Shown: piece after piece, positions 60,712-64,000 of the stretch
How the letters are laid out: every line of letters begins with the position of its first letter
Position numbering within the stretch: the stretch's first letter is position 1
NCBI GenBank assembly: GCA_000719025.1
Contig: JODP01000011.1
Span: 124,001 to 188,000 of the forward strand
DNA length: 64,000 bases
Direction of reading: 5' to 3'
From: Kineosporia aurantiaca JCM 3230
GTDB lineage: Bacteria > Actinomycetota > Actinomycetes > Actinomycetales > Kineosporiaceae
Notes under the pieces: model-generated
Told to the model about the DNA's origin: nothing
The model's input: the letters and a program-made list of their open reading frames with translations, nothing else
Databases searched by the model: none
Position numbers and translations under genes: made by a program

Positions 60712-61563
60712 GTGAACCGACGTCTCGCCAGCCTGTCCACCGCGGTCGCAGTGGGGGTGCTCGGTGCCTTGGCCCTGGCCGTCGCCCCGGCCCAGGCGGC
60801 CACCATCAGCTGCGGCAACGACCCTTACGAGATCGACGACCCGAGCCTGGGTTCCGGAAACCCGGTGATCACGGCGTCGATCGAGGTGGGCGGCACCGCC
60901 TCCCGGTCGCTCTGCCAGACCCGGGACCCGTTGCCCGGCAAGACCCTGCCGCAGGACGTGGACTACATCGGGTTCACCGCCACCGAGGGCCAGGCGTACA
61001 CGGTGGACCTGGTCAGTTCCGGTCCTGGCCTCACCGAGCCCTTCGTCGGCATCGTGAAGCTCAACGACGACGGCTCCACGACCTCGGTCCCGGAGAACAC
61101 GGCCTACACCGGCCGCCGGTCCACGACCATGCCCCTGACCGCCGGCCGTTACGTCATCCTGGTCGCCGACGGCAGCCAACAGGCCTACCCGGACAACATT
61201 CTGGCCACGAAGACCATCGAGGGTAGCGCGGGCGCGTACAGCGTCCGGCTCACTGCCACCGCGCCACCGCCGGTGCTGAAGTCCGTCAAGATCACCCCTA
61301 ACCCGGTCAAGGGCGGTGACAGCGCCACCGCGACCCTGACCTTCACCGGCCCGATCCTCTCGGGCGGCACCACGGCCCCGATCTCCAGCAGCAACGGATT
61401 CGTCGCCACCGCAACCGGTTCCCTCCTAGCTCCGGCGGGCGTCACCTCGTTCACCATCCCGATCCGGACCGACCGGGTCTCGAAGGACACGCCGGTCACC
61501 TTCAGCGCGTGGGTGACCGGGGTCGGCCCGACGCTGACCACTCAGCTCACCGTCCGCAAGTAA
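60712..61563 (+). CDS. Secreted protein of unknown function
   Basis: The GTG at 60712 is chosen because AGGGGA lies 6 bases before it; the ATG at 60706 abuts that site. The 283-aa product has a signal peptide (RRLASLSTAVAVGVLGALAL, cleavage near AQA-AT). Residues ~30-180 form a beta-sandwich-like region resembling bacterial pre-peptidase C-terminal domains (VDYIGFTATEGQAYTVDLVS, PLTAGRYVILVADGS), and the rest an Ig-like fold (SVKITPNPVKGGDSATATLT). No catalytic motif seen. Confidence 0.7.
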   Translation: MNRRLASLSTAVAVGVLGALALAVAPAQAATISCGNDPYEIDDPSLGSGNPVITASIEVGGTASRSLCQTRDPLPGKTLPQDVDYIGFTATEGQAYTVDLVSSGPGLTEPFVGIVKLNDDGSTTSVPENTAYTGRRSTTMPLTAGRYVILVADGSQQAYPDNILATKTIEGSAGAYSVRLTATAPPPVLKSVKITPNPVKGGDSATATLTFTGPILSGGTTAPISSSNGFVATATGSLLAPAGVTSFTIPIRTDRVSKDTPVTFSAWVTGVGPTLTTQLTVRK

Positions 61564-62817
61564 ACGCTTTTCGGGACCGGAGGGGACGGCGTCGGCGGTC
61601 AGGGCCGACGTCGTCCCCTCCTTTTCGTCAACTTCGTCAACGCACTGCATCAGATTCCAGGTGAGGGGAGCGGCGAGCAGGGCTGCGGCACTGATGACGT
61701 TCAGGGCCGGCGAGAGACCAAGTGCTGCGGCCAAACCCGCACCGGTTAGGGCCCCGGCAATGGCGGCAAGCGAGTCCATCGCGAAGAACAGCGCTCCGAC
61801 CCGGCCGAGCAGGTCGGGCGGAACGGTGCGCTGGACATGGGTTTCCACGCAGATCAGCAGTATGCTGCCGGGGACGCCGATCAGGACGGCGGCAACGATC
61901 GCGGTGGGTAGTCCAGGTGCGTTGAAGAGCGTGAAATAAGTGACGCCGGTGGCCAGCTGGGTAGCGACAAGAAGGGGACGAGTGTCAAGCCGGGTTAGCA
62001 GGAACCGGCTGAGCGTGGAGCCCAGAACGTAACCCAACCCCAGTCCCGAGATGATGTACCCGACACCGGCACCAGAAGCGTCCAAAGGTCCCACCACAAA
62101 AGGAACCAGCAGCGCGGTGAGGGCGGCGTTCGCGGTGAGGAAGGCGCCGTTCCCGATCAGCGGTCCTCGCAGGGACGGGGAGCGGGCAATGTATGCGAGT
62201 CCAGCTCGTAGGCCATCGGTTTCGCCCGGCGATGCCGGTTTGATGCGGAGGCGACCGAGGCGCCCAAGGAGAGCTGCCGAGATCAGGTAGCTACCGACGT
62301 CAATAATCAACACTGAAGTGATGCCTGGTCCGCTGAGGAGCAGGGCGCCCAGCACGGGTGCGCTCAGGCGCAGCACGCTGCCGGACAGGGCGCTCAGCGC
62401 ATTGGCCGAAGCCAGCGCGGTACCGGTGCCGACGATGTTCGGCATGATGATCCGAGCGGCGGGCCGGAAGACCGTGGTGGCGCTGTTCTCCCCAAGAACG
62501 GCCAGGTAGAGCAGCCAGAGGCGCCCGGGACGATCCACGAGCAGAATCGCGGCGACGGAGACGGCCGCCGCCAGATCGGCCAGCACCATGGCCCTCGCCG
62601 GGTTCCAGCGGTCCAGCAGCACCCCGGCCCAGGGCCCGAGGAGCAGGCCGGGCAGCGCTTCGAGAGCGAGGGTCAGCCCGGTCGCGGTAGGGGAGCCCGT
62701 GAGCTTGAAGACCTGGACCGGCAAAGCCACGATGAGCAGCCAGGAACCGAGCCCCGAGACGACGCCACCCGTCCACAGGAGCCGGAAGCGCGCATACTTC
62801 AGCGGGGAGCCGTCCAT
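61426..62817 (-). CDS. MFS transporter with an odd C-terminal extension
   Basis: This 463-aa Major Facilitator protein starts at ATG 62817 (DGSPLKYARFRLLWTGGVV). It has about eleven or twelve spans, the loop motif GPWAGVLLDRWNPARAMVLAD and APVLGALLLSGPGI. It is close to enterobactin-exporter-like (EntS/MFS_3) proteins. After the last span (SAALLAAPLTWNLMQCV, ~residue 395) ~70 hydrophilic residues follow, running in antisense through a terminator and into the 3' end of the secreted-protein gene by 138 bases. The original stop may have been lost. Confidence 0.82.
   Translation of the reverse strand: MDGSPLKYARFRLLWTGGVVSGLGSWLLIVALPVQVFKLTGSPTATGLTLALEALPGLLLGPWAGVLLDRWNPARAMVLADLAAAVSVAAILLVDRPGRLWLLYLAVLGENSATTVFRPAARIIMPNIVGTGTALASANALSALSGSVLRLSAPVLGALLLSGPGITSVLIIDVGSYLISAALLGRLGRLRIKPASPGETDGLRAGLAYIARSPSLRGPLIGNGAFLTANAALTALLVPFVVGPLDASGAGVGYIISGLGLGYVLGSTLSRFLLTRLDTRPLLVATQLATGVTYFTLFNAPGLPTAIVAAVLIGVPGSILLICVETHVQRTVPPDLLGRVGALFFAMDSLAAIAGALTGAGLAAALGLSPALNVISAAALLAAPLTWNLMQCVDEVDEKEGTTSALTADAVPSGPEKRLLADGELSGQRRADPGHPRAEGDRRVLRDPVGPDRDGERGDARRS
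61579..61627. terminator. Strong hairpin between convergent genes
   Basis: Arms GGAGGGGACGGCGTCGGC (61579-61596) and GCCGACGTCGTCCCCTCC (61604-61621), with one G-T wobble and a 7-base loop, are followed by CTTTTC on the plus strand. It should end transcription of the secreted-protein gene. The MFS reading frame passes straight through it in antisense. Confidence 0.85.
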
Positions 62818-62836
62818 CGCGGCAAAGTATCTTTGT

Positions 62837-62862
62837 AGAACACTTCGCGGCAAGAGTGTTCT
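62837..62862. promoter_or_regulatory. Perfect palindrome between MFS and XRE genes
   Basis: AGAACACT (62837-62844) and AGTGTTCT (62855-62862) with a 10-base spacer sit in the 56-base divergent promoter region, immediately before the XRE ribosome site. The likely operator of the adjacent XRE protein. Confidence 0.75.
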
Positions 62863-62873
62863 GAGGGGATAAG

Positions 62874-63323
62874 ATGGTCGGCATGGACGGAGTGCAGCTG
62901 GGGCAGCTGTTGCGCGCGCAGCGTCAGGAGGCCGGCCGGACCATCGCGTCGGTCGCGGTGGAGGCCGGGCTGTCGGTGCCCTACATTGCAAACCTGGAAA
63001 ATGGACGCGGCAATCCAACTTTGTCTGCGTTGCAACGGCTTACGGCTGCGCTAGGCCTGCGTCTGAAGCTGGGGCTGAACGCGGGGGAGGAGCGCCGGGA
63101 GTTCGCGGGTGCGGATCGGCTCGCGGAGTTGCCACGAGCCCAGGCCGCGGCCCGGCAACTGGCGCGTCAGAACCGGAGCGACCCGGCGGCGATGACCCAG
63201 CACCTGCGCGACGCGCTGAACGCCATTGCCGCGATGACCGGCGGCGACCTCGGCGAACGCGACCTGGACCGGCTGCTGGACCTACTTCTTCTGGCTTCTG
63301 GAGACTTCACCGATGGGTTCTGA
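62874..63323 (+). CDS. XRE-family HTH regulator
   Basis: This 149-aa protein has an N-terminal HTH (LGQLLRAQRQEAGRTIASVA, LSVPYIANLENGRGNPTLSA) and a helical C-terminal domain of unknown role (LPRAQAAARQLARQNRSDPA). GAGGGG lies just before ATG 62874. It is divergent from the MFS gene and probably controls it and itself. Confidence 0.9.
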   Translation: MVGMDGVQLGQLLRAQRQEAGRTIASVAVEAGLSVPYIANLENGRGNPTLSALQRLTAALGLRLKLGLNAGEERREFAGADRLAELPRAQAAARQLARQNRSDPAAMTQHLRDALNAIAAMTGGDLGERDLDRLLDLLLLASGDFTDGF

Positions 63324-63388
63324 AGACCAATCCCTGAACGACCGGCTGTCCGCAATCCGGAATGGAAGGGGTCAATGGCTGTATCTGG

Positions 63389-63808
63389 CTAAGAACTCGG
63401 GGCCGACTCCTGGGCCAACTGATCAGCAAGCGCCTTCACCCGAGCAGTGATGTCGTCCCGGATCAGGCGCATCCGTTCCATCCCCTCGATCCCGCGCAGG
63501 GACGGCTCGTCGGTCTCCCACGTGACGACCGGTGTTCCGTCGACCGGTTCCACCCGGGCCTCCCGCCCGAGCACCACGACCAGGTCGGCACCACGGATCA
63601 GATCCGGGGTCAGGGCCTTGGGCGTTTGCCCGCTCAGATCGACGCCGACTTCCTCCAGGGCCTGCACCGACTGACGGTTGAGCTTCGTACCCGGATCGGT
63701 GCCCGCGGAGTCGACCTCAAGCCCCGGACCGGCGTACTTGCCCATGAGACCGGCCGCCATCTGCGACTTTCCGCCGTTGCGGACGCAGACGAACAGCACC
63801 TTGGTCAC
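63389..63808 (-). CDS. arsC: Arsenate reductase, mycothiol-dependent type
   Basis: This 139-aa low-molecular-weight phosphatase-fold protein has the active loop FVCVRNGGKSQMAAG: nucleophile Cys8, with Lys where the classical loop has Arg. That NGGKS form is known from actinobacterial enzymes that use mycothiol and mycoredoxin. The Asp-Pro loop is replaced by WETDEPS. It overlaps the arsM-like gene by 4 bases, forming an arsenic-resistance operon that continues beyond the window. Confidence 0.88.
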   Translation of the reverse strand: MTKVLFVCVRNGGKSQMAAGLMGKYAGPGLEVDSAGTDPGTKLNRQSVQALEEVGVDLSGQTPKALTPDLIRGADLVVVLGREARVEPVDGTPVVTWETDEPSLRGIEGMERMRLIRDDITARVKALADQLAQESAPSS

Positions 63809-64000
63809 GGCTTCACCGCCTGGATGATGGCCCCGTGCAGGCCCGGCGCGGCCTCATGGGTGAACTCGACCTGCGCGTCGACGAAACCGGCCGCGTCCAA
63901 ACCCTCGAGGTATTCACTCCGGGACAGCGCGCCGGCGATGCAGCCCACGTAGCTGCCCCGCTCGGCCCGCTCGGCCGGGCTGACATCGTCCTCGGCCACG
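63805..64000 (-). CDS. arsM: Arsenite methyltransferase, C-terminal part (cut by window end)
   Basis: Only the last 65 or so residues are present: AERAERGSYVGCIAGALSRS, EYLEGLDAAGFVDAQVEFTHE and HGAIIQAVKP. This matches the C-terminus of ArsM, including the third catalytic Cys in GCIAGAL. The gene continues past 64000. ArsM methylates As(III) with SAM, in line with the coupled arsC. Confidence 0.78.
   Translation of the reverse strand, partial: VAEDDVSPAERAERGSYVGCIAGALSRSEYLEGLDAAGFVDAQVEFTHEAAPGLHGAIIQAVKP

Noticed and set aside
1..64000. tRNA, rRNA or known riboswitch
   Set aside because: I found no cloverleaf, rRNA-like stretch or recognised riboswitch core in the intergenic gaps by eye; a covariance-model scan would be needed to exclude small RNAs.

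Overview
The window is high-GC DNA with strong G/C preference at third codon positions, many GTG starts, and many 1- to 4-base start/stop overlaps. Together with a mycothiol-type ArsC, an IdeR/DmdR-type iron box and actinobacterial gene families, this points to a filamentous or Kineosporia-like actinomycete chromosome; the genus is inference. I saw no rRNA, tRNA, insertion sequence, phage module or CRISPR array.

Layout. 1-2.6 kb: a LytTR DNA-binding protein translationally coupled to katG. 2.7-9.1 kb: a PQQ island with a small PQQ-associated protein, a PQQ alcohol dehydrogenase carrying the lanthanide-type DYD signature and no signal peptide, then pqqA (31 aa), pqqB, pqqC, pqqD, pqqE and a divergent cation-exchanger-like membrane protein. 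9.1-11 kb: a secreted RTX-repeat protein and a Nudix protein with an unusual tail. 11-13.9 kb: an operon of NCS1 permease, yeast-FCY1-type cytosine deaminase and 2OG-Fe(II)-like oxygenase. 14-17 kb: a TetR/MMPL pair with palindromes between them. 17-26 kb: a winged-helix protein, NurA, SbcC, SbcD and a HerA-like ATPase, an archaeal-style DNA end-processing set; NurA and SbcC carry in-frame repeat expansions.

26-33 kb: DinB-like protein, a second MMPL transporter, convergent XRE and RelE/HigB-like genes, and an ABC ATPase with a frameshifted permease followed by a NarL-type two-component system. 33.3-34.7 kb: an unassigned 111-aa gene paired with a radical SAM enzyme. 34.7-39.6 kb: a siderophore ABC importer under a perfect iron-box palindrome, divergent from an AraC regulator. 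39.7-42.7 kb: two coupled SDR genes, a strong terminator, a gene remnant and a ROK regulator.

42.8-50.4 kb: mostly secreted enzymes (esterase, discoidin-domain metallopeptidase, GH76) with a Kup potassium transporter and a small membrane protein. 50.4-52.2 kb: two redox enzymes and a MarR regulator. 52.2-57.5 kb: a second NarL-type two-component system divergent from a MacB/FtsX-type ABC transporter. 57.5-61.6 kb: a second TetR/MMPL pair, whose transporter carries a C-terminal TM2 domain, and a secreted protein. 61.4-64 kb: an MFS transporter with an odd C-terminus, a divergent XRE regulator, arsC and a partial arsM-like gene.

The strongest candidates for an under-described system are the PQQ/lanthanide-type island with its own exchanger, the NurA-SbcC-SbcD-HerA block, the 111-aa/radical SAM cassette and the FCY1-type deaminase/oxygenase operon.
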